DNA of 50,094 bases, from positions 1-50,094 of the forward strand of contig JAFTDW010000022.1 in assembly GCA_017454015.1 (NCBI GenBank), in the 5' to 3' direction. A model generated the notes under the pieces. It did not search any database. It was given only the letters and a program-made list of their open reading frames with translations, and was not told where the DNA came from. Below, in pieces: positions 18,263 through 28,306 of the stretch (position 1 is its first letter; every line of letters begins with the position of its first letter). Origin of the DNA: Bacteroidales bacterium. GTDB lineage: Bacteria > Bacteroidota > Bacteroidia > Bacteroidales > P3. The translations under genes and the position numbers were made by a program.

Positions 18263-18868
18263 ATGCGAAAACTAAGCACCGACGAACTGCGGCGTCCCTC
18301 CGCCGAGCAGTACCGCGCAATGGAGAAACTCCCCATAGTGGTGGTACTCGACAATGTGCGTTCGCAAAACAACATAGGCTCTATCTTCCGCACATCCGAC
18401 GCGTTCCGCATCGAGCACATCAGCCTTTGCGGCATCTGCTCCACACCGCCCCACCGCGAGATACACAAAACCGCACTCGGTGCCGAAGACTCCGTGGCAT
18501 GGAGTTACCACGACAACGCCGCCGAATGTATCGCAAGCCTCAAAGCCAGCGGATACATCGTCTATGCAGTTGAGCAGGTCGACGACAGCCTAAAACTCAA
18601 CAAATTCAACCCTGGCAACACCCACAGCGGCACCTCTCGCGGCATTGCCGTGATATTCGGCAACGAAGTGGAGGGGGTGAGCGACGAGCTGCTGTCGCTG
18701 TGCGACGGCAGCATAGAGATACCGCAGGAAGGCACCAAGCACTCCCTCAACGTAAGCTGCGCCGCCGCCATAGTGCTATGGGAGCTATGGAAAAACCAAA
18801 CCAACGCAAACACGCGTCGACCGAGTTCGGACGACGCCCACCCAACAAACGCACCCGACCATGATTGA
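18263..18868 (+). CDS. SpoU/TrmH-family RNA 2'-O-methyltransferase
   Basis: SAM-dependent RNA ribose methyltransferase with the trefoil-knot (SPOUT) fold, 201 residues. Motif 1 is NVRSQNNIGSIFRTSDAF, motif 2 is IAVIFGNEVEGVSDELL, and motif 3 is IEIPQEGTKHSLNVSCAAAI. The N-terminus is short, without a separate substrate-binding domain. The tail after LWELWKNQTN is polar. The gene begins 4 bases after sufB and its last 8 bases overlap the next gene. Whether it acts on tRNA or rRNA cannot be told. Confidence 0.92.
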   Translation: MRKLSTDELRRPSAEQYRAMEKLPIVVVLDNVRSQNNIGSIFRTSDAFRIEHISLCGICSTPPHREIHKTALGAEDSVAWSYHDNAAECIASLKASGYIVYAVEQVDDSLKLNKFNPGNTHSGTSRGIAVIFGNEVEGVSDELLSLCDGSIEIPQEGTKHSLNVSCAAAIVLWELWKNQTNANTRRPSSDDAHPTNAPDHD

Positions 18869-19283
18869 CATAGAACAACGCGTAGCTCTGGCACGCCAAT
18901 ACCACGCCGAAGGCTACAACTGCTGCCAAAGCGTAGTGCTTGCATACAGCGACCTTGTCGGCATCGACCGCCAAGAGGCGGCGCGCATGGCTGCGCCTTT
19001 CGGGGGCGGCCTCTCGGGGCTTCGCGAAGTGTGCGGCTGCGTAAGCGGCATGGCAGTCCTCGCCGCCCACGCCGTGCCCGCCACAGACCCCTCCGACATG
19101 GCGGCTCGCCGCAGGCAGAGTGCCCTTGTACAACAACTCGCAAACACCTTCAGGCAGGAAGAGGGTGCCATAGTATGCCGCACCCTGCTGGGAGCCGACG
19201 GCAGCGGCATTCGCCACAAACCATGCACAGAATACGTTGCCGACGCTGCGCGTATCTTTGGAAAAACACTCTCTGCGCTATGA
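18861..19283 (+). CDS. C_GCAxxG_C_C family redox-type protein
   Basis: Small Cys-rich protein of the C_GCAxxG_C_C family, 140 residues, whose role is not established but is thought to be redox or metal related. It has YNCCQSVVLAY (about 19-29), the GGGLSGLREVCGCVSGMAVL core (about 49-68) and later Cys at the CRTLLG and KPCTEYV segments. The Val in GCVSG replaces the usual Ala. The family's typical length is about 130-150. It overlaps the methyltransferase by 8 bases and shares an ATGA stop-start with the HD protein. Confidence 0.85.
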   Translation: MIDIEQRVALARQYHAEGYNCCQSVVLAYSDLVGIDRQEAARMAAPFGGGLSGLREVCGCVSGMAVLAAHAVPATDPSDMAARRRQSALVQQLANTFRQEEGAIVCRTLLGADGSGIRHKPCTEYVADAARIFGKTLSAL

Positions 19284-20500
19284 CCAACAAACGCAAGATA
19301 ATCAACGACCCCGTCTACGGTTTCCTCACCATCGACGACGACCTGCTTTACGACCTCATCTCGCACCCTTACCTCCTACGCGAGAGCCAGATTAAGCAGC
19401 TGGGCTTCACCTATATGGTCTACCCCGGTGCCATGCACTCACGTTTCTCGCACATGCTAGGCGCACTCAACCTCATGAACCGCGCCATCGACGTGCTGCG
19501 CAGCAAAGGGGTGACCATAAGCGACGAAGAGTCGCTCGGCGTCAAAGTGGCCATACTGCTCCACGACATAGGCCACGGCCCCTTCTCCCACACCTCCGAG
19601 CACATGCTTGCCGACATTGACCACGAGACCTTCACGCTCCTTTTCATGCAACGCCTCAACGAGCAGTTCAACGGTAGACTCTCCACAGCCATCAGCATAT
19701 TCGACGACACATACCCAAGACACTTTCTCCACCAGCTCGTCTCCTCACAGCTTGATATGGACAGGCTCGACTACCTGGCACGCGACTCCTTCTTCACCGG
19801 CGTCAGCGAAGGCATCGTTGGCACCGAGCGCATCATCAACATGCTCAACGTAACCGACGACATGCTTGTGGTTGACGAAAAAGGCGTATACTCCATCGAG
19901 AAATTCATCATCTCCCGCCGGCTCATGTACTGGCAAGTCTATATGCACAAGACCGTCATCGTTGCCGACAACATATTCTACAACATCATGCGCCGCGCCC
20001 GCGAACTATACAAACCCACCGACGAGACCTCCCTCCTTCACTTCCTCACCCACCGTCACAGCGAAGCCGACTTCCGCACCGACCCGTCTCTCCTCGACCT
20101 CTTTGCCACCATCGACGACAACGATGTCATAACCACAGTGAAAAAGTGGATACACCACGACGACAAAATCCTGCGCAACCTCTCCTCTATGCTCATCAAC
20201 CGCCACCTCAGCGCCATCAAGGTGGGCAACCAGCCGGTGACCTCAGACTTGGTCGACTCCCTCCGCGAGCGACTCTGCCAGTTGTTCGACATAGACCGCA
20301 CCGAGACCGAATACTACATCGGCACCGGCATACTGCGCAACAACGCCTACAACTTCAACGACCAGGAAATACGCGTCCGCCTCAAAGACGGCTCCATCCT
20401 CGACATCTCCGAAGCCTCCGACCAACTCGACCACCGATTCCTCGAAAAACAGGTCACTAAATACTATGTCTACTACCCAAAAGAACTCCGCCAATCATAA
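19280..20500 (+). CDS. HD-domain phosphohydrolase (dGTPase/SAMHD1-like superfamily)
   Basis: Metal-dependent phosphohydrolase of the HD superfamily, 406 residues. The metal site has HSRFSH (53-58), LLHDIGHGPFSH (93-104, with the HD pair at 95-96), and SSQLDMDRLDYLARDSFFTG with the final Asp. This is the layout of dGTPase and SAMHD1-like enzymes, so a nucleoside triphosphate is a reasonable guess. The open frame extends upstream inside the previous gene, but the family begins MTNKRKIINDPVYGF, so the start is 19280. The ATG overlaps the previous stop as ATGA, indicating coupling. Confidence 0.92.
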   Translation: MTNKRKIINDPVYGFLTIDDDLLYDLISHPYLLRESQIKQLGFTYMVYPGAMHSRFSHMLGALNLMNRAIDVLRSKGVTISDEESLGVKVAILLHDIGHGPFSHTSEHMLADIDHETFTLLFMQRLNEQFNGRLSTAISIFDDTYPRHFLHQLVSSQLDMDRLDYLARDSFFTGVSEGIVGTERIINMLNVTDDMLVVDEKGVYSIEKFIISRRLMYWQVYMHKTVIVADNIFYNIMRRARELYKPTDETSLLHFLTHRHSEADFRTDPSLLDLFATIDDNDVITTVKKWIHHDDKILRNLSSMLINRHLSAIKVGNQPVTSDLVDSLRERLCQLFDIDRTETEYYIGTGILRNNAYNFNDQEIRVRLKDGSILDISEASDQLDHRFLEKQVTKYYVYYPKELRQS

Positions 20501-20526
20501 ATGTTAAAACCAACGCCATCCACAAA

Positions 20527-21984
20527 GTGAACAAAGTACATTTCATAGCCATCGGCGGCAGCGCCATGCACAACCTGGCCATAGCGCTCCACCTTAAAGG
20601 AGCCACAGTAACAGGCTCCGACGACGAGATATTCGACCCTGCCCGTAGCCGACTTGCCCGCTATGGTCTGCTGCCAGCCGACGAGGGGTGGCACCCCGAG
20701 CGCATCACCCGCGACCTCGACGCCGTGGTGCTCGGCATGCACGCACGCCAAGACAACCCCGAGCTGCTGCGCGCACAAGAGCTGGGCATAAAAATATACA
20801 GCTATCCCGAGTACCTCTACGAGCAGTCGAAAGACAAGACCCGCATTGTCATTGGCGGCAGCCATGGCAAGACCACCACTACCGCCATGATTCTCCACGT
20901 GCTGAGCCACTGCGGCATCGACGCCGACTACATGGTGGGCGCTCAGCTCGAAGGCTTCGAGGTGATGGTGAAACTCAGCAAGGAGGCTCGTGTCATGGTG
21001 ATAGAAGGCGACGAATACCTCACCTCGCCCATAGACCGCCGCCCCAAGTTTCACCTCTACCGTCCCAACGTGGCTATAATCACCGGCATTGAATGGGACC
21101 ACGTCAACGTGTTTCCCACTTTCGAAATCTACAAACAGCAGTTTGCCCGTTTCGTAGAGCTTATTGAGCCCAACGGCACCCTCGTCTACTGCAACGACGA
21201 CACCGAAGTGGCCGACGTGGCACGCAGCTGCCGGCGCACCGACATATCCAAAGTGCCCTACGACGTGCCGCAGTACACCGTCGGCAATGGCATCACCAGT
21301 CTCGTTACCGCCAACGGCACCACGGTGCCGCTCCGCATCTTTGGTCGCCACAACCTGCTCAACCTCACTGCCGCGCGCTATGCCTGCAATGCCATAGGCA
21401 TAGCCGACGAGCAGTTCGACGCCGCCATTCAGACGTTTGGCGGTGCCAGCAAACGCCTTGAGCTCGTGCTGGCCGACGAGCCCCGCCACTGCGCCGTCTA
21501 CAAAGACTTTGCCCATGCCCCCTCCAAGCTGCGCGCCACCGTGGGAGCCATGCGTGAGCAATACCCCGACCGCAGGCTCATAGCCTGCATGGAGCTTCAC
21601 ACCTTCAGCAGCCTCACCGCCGACTTCCTCACCCACTACCGCGGATGCATGCAGAAAGCCGACATCGCCGTGGTATACTTCAACCCTCACGCCGTAGCAC
21701 ACAAGCACCTGCCCCCGCTGAGCGTTGAGCAAGTAAAAGAAGCCTTTGGCAATAACGTTGCGTTTGAGTCAGATGAGCAGAGCGAGCTTGTTCGCTCTGC
21801 CATGACAGAGCACCGTCTTGCGAAGCAAAGCGACATAAAGGTGTTCGACAACTCGGCTCTTATGCTCGACTACCTGCGCACGCTCTACACCCCGCAAACC
21901 ACCAACCAAAACCTGCTCATGATGTCGAGCGGCAACTTCGACGGCCTCGACTTCAACACCGTAGCAACCGAACTTCTTGGTTAA
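20527..21984 (+). CDS. mpl: Mpl-type UDP-N-acetylmuramate:L-Ala-D-Glu-meso-DAP ligase (GTG start)
   Basis: Mur-family ligase of the recycling branch, which attaches reclaimed tripeptide to UDP-MurNAc. It has 485 residues. IAIGGSAMHNLA is the N-terminal Rossmann loop and IGGSHGKTTTTAMI (109-122) the ATP P-loop. EGDEYLTSPIDRRPKFHLYRP is close to the Mpl form of the Mur motif, and KDFAHAPSKLRATVGAMRE marks the C-terminal domain. The start is GTG at 20527; the upstream ATG at 20501 runs into a stop in another frame. MurC is the main alternative, but the EGDEYLTSPIDRR segment favours Mpl. It is part of the cluster and precedes an Smr protein by 21 bases. Confidence 0.88.
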   Translation: MNKVHFIAIGGSAMHNLAIALHLKGATVTGSDDEIFDPARSRLARYGLLPADEGWHPERITRDLDAVVLGMHARQDNPELLRAQELGIKIYSYPEYLYEQSKDKTRIVIGGSHGKTTTTAMILHVLSHCGIDADYMVGAQLEGFEVMVKLSKEARVMVIEGDEYLTSPIDRRPKFHLYRPNVAIITGIEWDHVNVFPTFEIYKQQFARFVELIEPNGTLVYCNDDTEVADVARSCRRTDISKVPYDVPQYTVGNGITSLVTANGTTVPLRIFGRHNLLNLTAARYACNAIGIADEQFDAAIQTFGGASKRLELVLADEPRHCAVYKDFAHAPSKLRATVGAMREQYPDRRLIACMELHTFSSLTADFLTHYRGCMQKADIAVVYFNPHAVAHKHLPPLSVEQVKEAFGNNVAFESDEQSELVRSAMTEHRLAKQSDIKVFDNSALMLDYLRTLYTPQTTNQNLLMMSSGNFDGLDFNTVATELLG

Positions 21985-22005
21985 AAAAGGATCCGAAACT
22001 GATAT

Positions 22006-22695
22006 ATGGCAAAATTTCAGATAGGCGACAAAGTAAAGTTTCTCAACCAAGTGGGCGGCGGAGTCGTTACCAAAGTTACCGACGACTTCGTCTTCGTTGA
22101 GGACGACACTGGGTTCGACATGCCCATGCAGCCCGACGAGCTGATACGCATGGCCGACATGCAGGGAGCCGGCAAGATGTTCAACCAAACCATGGAGCAG
22201 CACCTCGCCGCACGCGGCATAAGCCACAAAGACAGCGCCACGCCGGCCGCCACCGACTCCAAGCCCGACCCCGAAGAGGAACTGAAGACACTGCGCTCGC
22301 AGGTGGCAAGCCTGCGCGACCAGGTGGCAAAGCTGCAGCGTCAGCTTGCACGCCTGCAAGCACAAGGGGCTCGCCAACTGTCAGACAACATACTGCTACA
22401 ATACGAAACACAGCCGGGCGAGGCCGAGGTAGACCTCCACATCGAACACCTCGCCGAACACCCCGAGCAGCTCACGGCTCACGAGATTTTCGAGATACAG
22501 ATGCACTATTTCCGCACCTGCATCAACCACGCCTTCAAAGGCAACATGAAGCGCGTCATCTTCATCCACGGCGTAGGCCGCGGCCTCCTCAAAGACGAGA
22601 TAACCAAAGAACTCAGCAAATACAACAACCTGCACTACTTCGACGCCCCGACCGCCAAATACGGCGCCGGTGCCATCGAAGTCTATTTCTCATGA
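22006..22695 (+). CDS. Smr-domain protein with N-terminal DUF2027-like head
   Basis: A 229-residue protein. The first 45 residues (GDKVKFLNQVGGGVVTKV, VEDDTGFDMPM) match the head of Bacteroidota DUF2027 proteins. About residues 88-120 are a leucine-rich coiled coil. The C-terminal part from 140 is a Smr domain with EVDLHIEHL and the nucleic-acid-acting loop FIHGVGRGLLKDEI (186-199), a domain known from MutS2 and linked to DNA or RNA nicking. Family members I know are near 350 residues, so the central domain seems to be missing. The last 4 bases overlap ispG as ATGA. Function is unknown. Confidence 0.85.
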   Translation: MAKFQIGDKVKFLNQVGGGVVTKVTDDFVFVEDDTGFDMPMQPDELIRMADMQGAGKMFNQTMEQHLAARGISHKDSATPAATDSKPDPEEELKTLRSQVASLRDQVAKLQRQLARLQAQGARQLSDNILLQYETQPGEAEVDLHIEHLAEHPEQLTAHEIFEIQMHYFRTCINHAFKGNMKRVIFIHGVGRGLLKDEITKELSKYNNLHYFDAPTAKYGAGAIEVYFS

Positions 22696-23828
22696 GCAAG
22701 CAGATACTCATAGGACAACTGCCTCTTGGGGGCGGAGCCCCCGTGCGCGTGCAGTCGATGACCAACACCGACACCCTCGACACTGCCGCCACCGTCGGCC
22801 AGACGCTGCGCCTTGTCGAAGCCGGATGCGAGATAGTACGCATCACAGCTCCCGACGTCAAGGCCGCACACAACCTCTACAACATCAAGAACGAGCTGCT
22901 GCGCCATGGCTGCTCCGTGCCTCTGGTTGCCGACATACACTTCAACCCCGCCGCCGCCGAAGTGGCGGCGGCCATCGTCGAGAAAGTACGTATCAACCCC
23001 GGCAACTACACCGACCGAAGCCGGGGCAAGAGCCACTACTCCGACCAGGAGTACGCCGACGAACTCGCCCGCATAGGCGACCGCATGGCAGCACTCATCG
23101 ACATCTGCCGCACTCACCATACCGCCATGCGCATAGGCACCAACCACGGCAGCCTCAGCGAGCGCATACTCACCCGCTACGGCAACAGCGCCGAGGGCAT
23201 GGCACAGAGCGCGCTGGAGTTTGCCGAGGTGTGCCGCAGGCAAGACTTTCACAACCTGGTCTTCTCCATGAAAGCCTCTAACGTCAAAGTCATGGTGCAT
23301 AGCACCCGCCTCTTTGTCGACAAGATGCACCAAGCCGGCATGGACTACCCCATTCACCTTGGCGTTACCGAGGCCGGCAACGGCGAGCAGGCTCGGCTCA
23401 AAAGCGCCGCAGGCATCGGCGCCCTGCTCATCGACGGCATTGGCGACACCATACGCGTGTCGCTCACCGAAGACCCCGTGGCCGAGATACCCGTGGCCTA
23501 CGACATACTGCAAGCCGTGGGTGCCCGCATCACCAAGGCCGAATACATAGCATGCCCCTCGTGCGGCCGCACGCAATACGACATCCAGCAGGCCCTACTG
23601 GCCATCAAAGCCCGCACAATGCACCTGAAAGGCATAAAAATAGGTGTCATGGGATGCATCGTCAACGGCCCCGGCGAGATGGCCGACGCCGACTACGGCT
23701 ACGTCGGCTCGGGCTCCGGCAAGATAACACTCTACAAAGGACACCAAATAATAAAAAAAGACATACCCCAAAATCAAGCCGTCGAAGAGCTGGTGGCACT
23801 CATCAAAGCCTCCGGTGACTGGCAATAA
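22692..23828 (+). CDS. ispG: 4-hydroxy-3-methylbut-2-en-1-yl diphosphate synthase IspG, short form
   Basis: MEP-pathway enzyme that turns MEcPP into HMBPP with a [4Fe-4S] cluster in the cytoplasm. The TIM-barrel half has VRVQSMTNTDTLDT, VADIHFNP, KVRINPGNYTD and HLGVTEAGNGE. The cluster half has ACPSCGRTQYD with Cys288 and Cys291, GCIVNGPGEM with Cys322 and Glu329. Both halves look Bacteroidota-like (YSDQEYADEL; MADADYGYVG), yet at 378 residues it lacks the large internal A* domain that makes most such proteins exceed 600. The frame passes cleanly from IPVAYDILQAVGARI into the cluster domain. The start overlaps the Smr gene stop. Confidence 0.96.
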   Translation: MSKQILIGQLPLGGGAPVRVQSMTNTDTLDTAATVGQTLRLVEAGCEIVRITAPDVKAAHNLYNIKNELLRHGCSVPLVADIHFNPAAAEVAAAIVEKVRINPGNYTDRSRGKSHYSDQEYADELARIGDRMAALIDICRTHHTAMRIGTNHGSLSERILTRYGNSAEGMAQSALEFAEVCRRQDFHNLVFSMKASNVKVMVHSTRLFVDKMHQAGMDYPIHLGVTEAGNGEQARLKSAAGIGALLIDGIGDTIRVSLTEDPVAEIPVAYDILQAVGARITKAEYIACPSCGRTQYDIQQALLAIKARTMHLKGIKIGVMGCIVNGPGEMADADYGYVGSGSGKITLYKGHQIIKKDIPQNQAVEELVALIKASGDWQ

Positions 23829-23852
23829 CCATCCAAACGGGCACGCAGAGAC

Positions 23853-23900
23853 AATTCGCAAAATTCGTGTTATTCGTGGTCAAAATTATTTCAACGTTTT
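23853..23900. repeat. ATTCGTG intergenic repeat, copy 1 (before frdC)
   Basis: Units AATTCGCAAA, AATTCGTGTT and ATTCGTGGTCA are followed by AAATTATTTCAACGTT. The last 27 bases from ATTCGTGGTC onward are the same in the copy before frdA. It lies 22 bases before the frdC ATG. Confidence 0.75.
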
Positions 23901-23921
23901 AAATATAACCCACCAAAAACA

Positions 23922-24911
23922 ATGCCTTCAATCACCAAATTCCACTCCATCAGCAAAAAGATAACAGTAGCCCTCGTCGGCGGTTTCCTGCTCCTCTTCC
24001 TCCTCTTCCACATGCTGGCCAACCTCTGCATCCTTCGCAACGACAACGGTCTGTGGTACACACTCTTCTGCAACTTCATGGGCAGCAACCCCGTCGTCAA
24101 GGCCGTCGAGATACTGCTCTTTGCCTGCCTCGCCATACATATTATATTAACCGTATGGCTCACCGTCACCAACCTCAAGGCTCGCCCCATAGGCTACCAT
24201 CGCCGCAGCCGCTCCACCACAGCCCCCGCTTCCAAACTAATGATATGGACCGGCATCCTCATCCTCTTCGGCCTGCTCGCACACTTCGGCGACTTCTTCT
24301 TCGCAAAATTCGACGCACCCACCTTCAACGAGCCCGTCTACATCATCGACGCCAAAAAACTCATCACCGACGATGTACTCATGCTCCGCAACGCCGCCGC
24401 CGAGCGCGGACTCACTCCCGACGAATTCCTCAACCAATACCAGGCCAACATCGAGGAATTTGCAGCCACCGCCTCTCACGAGGAACTTGCCGAGCTCCAC
24501 ATGACAACCCCGTCGGAATACACCGACAAACTCCGCCTCCTCATCCCCGTCGTGCAATTTCTCGACCAACCCCACGACATACTCCACACCCCAAAGCACC
24601 ACTACATCCGCAACATTGCCAAGACAGACCGACTCAAACTACAGGAAGCCATCGAAGGACTCAACTTCTACCCTGACTTCTACACCATGGCCCGCACCAC
24701 ATTCGCATCCCCCTATATCTGCATTGTATACCTCATCTTTTTCGTTGTGCTTTTCATCCACATGCGGCACGCCTTCAGCTCCGCCTTCCAGACTCTCGGA
24801 CTGACCAACAGCCGCTACTTCCCCGTCATTGACTGGCTGGGCATAATCTACGCCATTATCATTCTCCTCGGCTTCTCCGCCATCCCTATAACAATCTACT
24901 TCTTCCTATAG
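23922..24911 (+). CDS. frdC: Succinate dehydrogenase/fumarate reductase cytochrome b subunit with soluble insert
   Basis: Membrane anchor of the quinol:fumarate reductase/succinate dehydrogenase complex that passes electrons between menaquinol and the FrdAB head. Five membrane helices can be read at about 15-38, 58-82, 105-127, 262-283 and 303-328. Candidate haem ligands are His30, His73, His121 and His280, in the pattern of di-haem SdhC of this group. Family members in Bacteroidota are usually 210-240 residues; this one has 329. The surplus is a polar, acidic stretch from about 133 to 252 (with EPVYIIDAKKLITDD and TPSEYTDKLRLL) between helices 3 and 4. The reading frame is intact on both sides. 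The operon order C-A-B supports identity. Confidence 0.92.
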   Translation: MPSITKFHSISKKITVALVGGFLLLFLLFHMLANLCILRNDNGLWYTLFCNFMGSNPVVKAVEILLFACLAIHIILTVWLTVTNLKARPIGYHRRSRSTTAPASKLMIWTGILILFGLLAHFGDFFFAKFDAPTFNEPVYIIDAKKLITDDVLMLRNAAAERGLTPDEFLNQYQANIEEFAATASHEELAELHMTTPSEYTDKLRLLIPVVQFLDQPHDILHTPKHHYIRNIAKTDRLKLQEAIEGLNFYPDFYTMARTTFASPYICIVYLIFFVVLFIHMRHAFSSAFQTLGLTNSRYFPVIDWLGIIYAIIILLGFSAIPITIYFFL

Positions 24912-24928
24912 CCACCCCGTCACCATTT

Positions 24929-24966
24929 AAATTCGTGATATTCGTGGTCAAAATTATTTCAACGTT
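24929..24966. repeat. ATTCGTG intergenic repeat, copy 2 (before frdA)
   Basis: AAATTCGTGATATTCGTGG followed by TCAAAATTATTTCAACGTT repeats the block at 23869-23897 almost exactly. It lies just upstream of a C10 tract and the frdA start. Confidence 0.75.
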
Positions 24967-24974
24967 ATCACTCA

Positions 24975-24984
24975 CCCCCCCCCC
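24975..24984. repeat. Homopolymer C10 tract before frdA
   Basis: Ten consecutive C bases lie 6 bases before the frdA ATG, followed by AACCCC. Such tracts can change length by slippage and alter leader structure or translation. No evidence in the sequence shows that it varies. Confidence 0.7.
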
Positions 24985-24990
24985 AACCCC

Positions 24991-26950
<1,960 letters not shown>

Positions 26951-26955
<5 letters not shown>

Positions 26956-27025
26956 CACGAATTTTATGAATTTTACGAATTTAAATGATTATTCGTGTGT
27001 ATTTGTGCTATTCGTGGTCATTTTA
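26951..27025. repeat. ATTCGTG intergenic repeat, copy 3, with inverted half (before frdB)
   Basis: The first part, AACACGAATTTTATGAAT followed by TTTACGAATTT, is the reverse-complement orientation of the unit. The second part is ATTCGTGTGTATTTGTG then CTATTCGTGGTCATTTTA. The two halves could pair into a stem-loop. Only the ATTCGTGGTCA core is shared with copies 1 and 2. It starts at the frdA stop and ends 12 bases before the frdB start. Confidence 0.7.
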
Positions 27026-27037
27026 TAAGATAGAAAA

Positions 27038-27781
27038 ATGAACTTTAAGCTCCATATCTGGCGCCAGCCCAACGCCAAAGCCAAAGGGCACTTCGAGACC
27101 TACAGCGTCGCCAACATCTCCCCCGACTGCTCCTTCCTCGAAATGCTCGACATACTCAACGCACAACTCTCCACCAACCCCGTCAGCCACCCCGTATGCT
27201 TCGACAACGACTGCCGCGAGGGCATCTGCGGCATGTGCGGCCTCTACATCAACGGCCGCCCACACGGCAACGACGACGGCATCACCACCTGCCAGCTCCA
27301 CATGCGCCGCTTCCGCGACGGCGACGAGATCTGGATAGAACCCTGGCGCGCCAAAGCCTTCCCTATCATAAAAGACCTCGTCGTCGACCGCTCCGCCTTC
27401 GACACCATCATACAGGCCGGCGGCTACATCTCCGCCACACCCGGGGCCGCACCCGACGCCCGCAACACCCTTGTCGACAAACACTCTGCCGACCTCGCCA
27501 TGGACGCCGCACAGTGCATAGGCTGCGGAGCCTGCGTGGCAGCCTGCAAGAATGCCAGCGCCATGCTCTTCGTCGCCGCAAAGGTCAGCCACCTCGCACT
27601 GCTTCCTCAAGGTCAGCCCGAGGCCAAGCAACGCGTAAAAGCCATGGTCTTCGCCATGGACAGCCTCGGCTTCGGCAGCTGCTCCAACACCTACGCCTGC
27701 GAAGCCGAATGCCCTAAACAAATAAAACGCGACAACATAGCACGCCTCAACCGCCAATGGGAAGCCGCCAAGATGTCCTGA
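27038..27781 (+). CDS. frdB: Succinate dehydrogenase/fumarate reductase iron-sulfur subunit
   Basis: Electron-relay subunit with three clusters between FrdA flavin and FrdC haems. The 247 residues have the [2Fe-2S] ligands Cys59, Cys64, Cys67 and Cys85 (in [12 protein letters not shown] and TTCQLH). The first cubane uses CIGCGAC (160-166), and CKN at 170 with [13 protein letters not shown] (214-226) supplies the [3Fe-4S] ligands and the last cubane Cys. Length and layout are those of the B. subtilis-type subunit. It ends the frd operon; the spacer after it has C8 and A7 runs but no clear terminator. Confidence 0.97.
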   Translation: MNFKLHIWRQPNAKAKGHFETYSVANISPDCSFLEMLDILNAQLSTNPVSHPVCFDNDCREGICGMCGLYINGRPHGNDDGITTCQLHMRRFRDGDEIWIEPWRAKAFPIIKDLVVDRSAFDTIIQAGGYISATPGAAPDARNTLVDKHSADLAMDAAQCIGCGACVAACKNASAMLFVAAKVSHLALLPQGQPEAKQRVKAMVFAMDSLGFGSCSNTYACEAECPKQIKRDNIARLNRQWEAAKMS

Positions 27782-27839
27782 CGCCCCCCCCAAAAAAACA
27801 AGCACCCACTAAAAAAACTCCACATTAAAAAAAAAATCG

Positions 27840-27847
27840 TATTTTTG
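27840..27847 (+). promoter_or_regulatory. -7 promoter element (TATTTTTG)
   Basis: TATTTTTG matches TAnnTTTG exactly and follows a run of ten A bases. It would give an unusually long leader of about 185 bases before the small gene at 28040. It is the likely promoter for the peptide-lipoprotein pair. Confidence 0.6.
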
Positions 27848-27927
27848 CATAATCATAGTAATGTGGCGAAGTCCCTAAAAAAGCACTCCAACACACTACA
27901 AGACAACCAATTGCAAAAATTATAACA

Positions 27928-27957
27928 TTGCAACAATTGTTTATTATTGTAGTGCAA
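27928..27957 (+). other. Hairpin in the leader of the small-peptide gene
   Basis: TTGCAACAAT (27928-27937) pairs with ATTGTAGTGCAA (27946-27957) apart from a two-base bulge, leaving an 8-base loop. It lies inside the long leader. It could influence expression, but AT-rich sequence makes chance pairing likely. Confidence 0.3.
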
Positions 27958-28039
27958 AAAGTAGAAAAGGAGTGGTCAAAACAGAGGCGAAGCCAATACG
28001 ATTAACAATGATTAACAATAAAAAAAATAAAGATAAAAA

Positions 28040-28255
28040 ATGATACGTAAATTAGAATACGTAGAACCTTCAATCAAGATAGCCCAGTTCAAGGCGGAAC
28101 AAGGCTTCGCCATAACCGGCTTCCATGTAGAGCAGCCCGTGGGTATGGACAATCCCATTGACAACGATCTTACGGGCTCCACTTTCGGAATTGGTTCTGG
28201 CCAAGACGTTCACAATGGGTGGAATAGTGACCCTGAAGCGGGCGGCTGGTATTAA
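28040..28255 (+). CDS. Small hypothetical protein (71 residues)
   Basis: Not recognised as a family of known function. It starts MIRKLEYVEPSIKIAQFKAE, continues EQGFAITGFHVEQP and ends with a Gly/Asp/Asn-rich tail (GSGQDVHNGWNSDPEAGGWY). There is no signal peptide. Bacteroidales genomes hold many such short proteins of the pattern Y-x-P plus an acidic tail beside fimbrillin-like lipoprotein genes, and I think this is one. A promoter at 27840 and a lipoprotein 51 bases downstream support a real gene. Base use is AT-richer than in the flanking operons. The role is unknown. Confidence 0.6.
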   Translation: MIRKLEYVEPSIKIAQFKAEQGFAITGFHVEQPVGMDNPIDNDLTGSTFGIGSGQDVHNGWNSDPEAGGWY

Positions 28256-28306
28256 TTCTACCAAGATATAACGGAATGAAATAATCGCAAAATCAAGGAA
28301 ACGAAG

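Noticed and set aside
22692-23828. Frameshift or truncation as the reason for the short IspG
   Set aside because: The frame is continuous from Met to a normal C-terminus and all cluster Cys residues are kept, so a domain absence is more likely than a broken gene. An assembly deletion cannot be excluded without reads.
27782-28039. Invertible promoter before the small-peptide/lipoprotein pair
   Set aside because: Only one short imperfect hairpin (27928-27957) was found; there are no matching inverted repeats on both sides of the promoter at 27840 and no invertase gene near.
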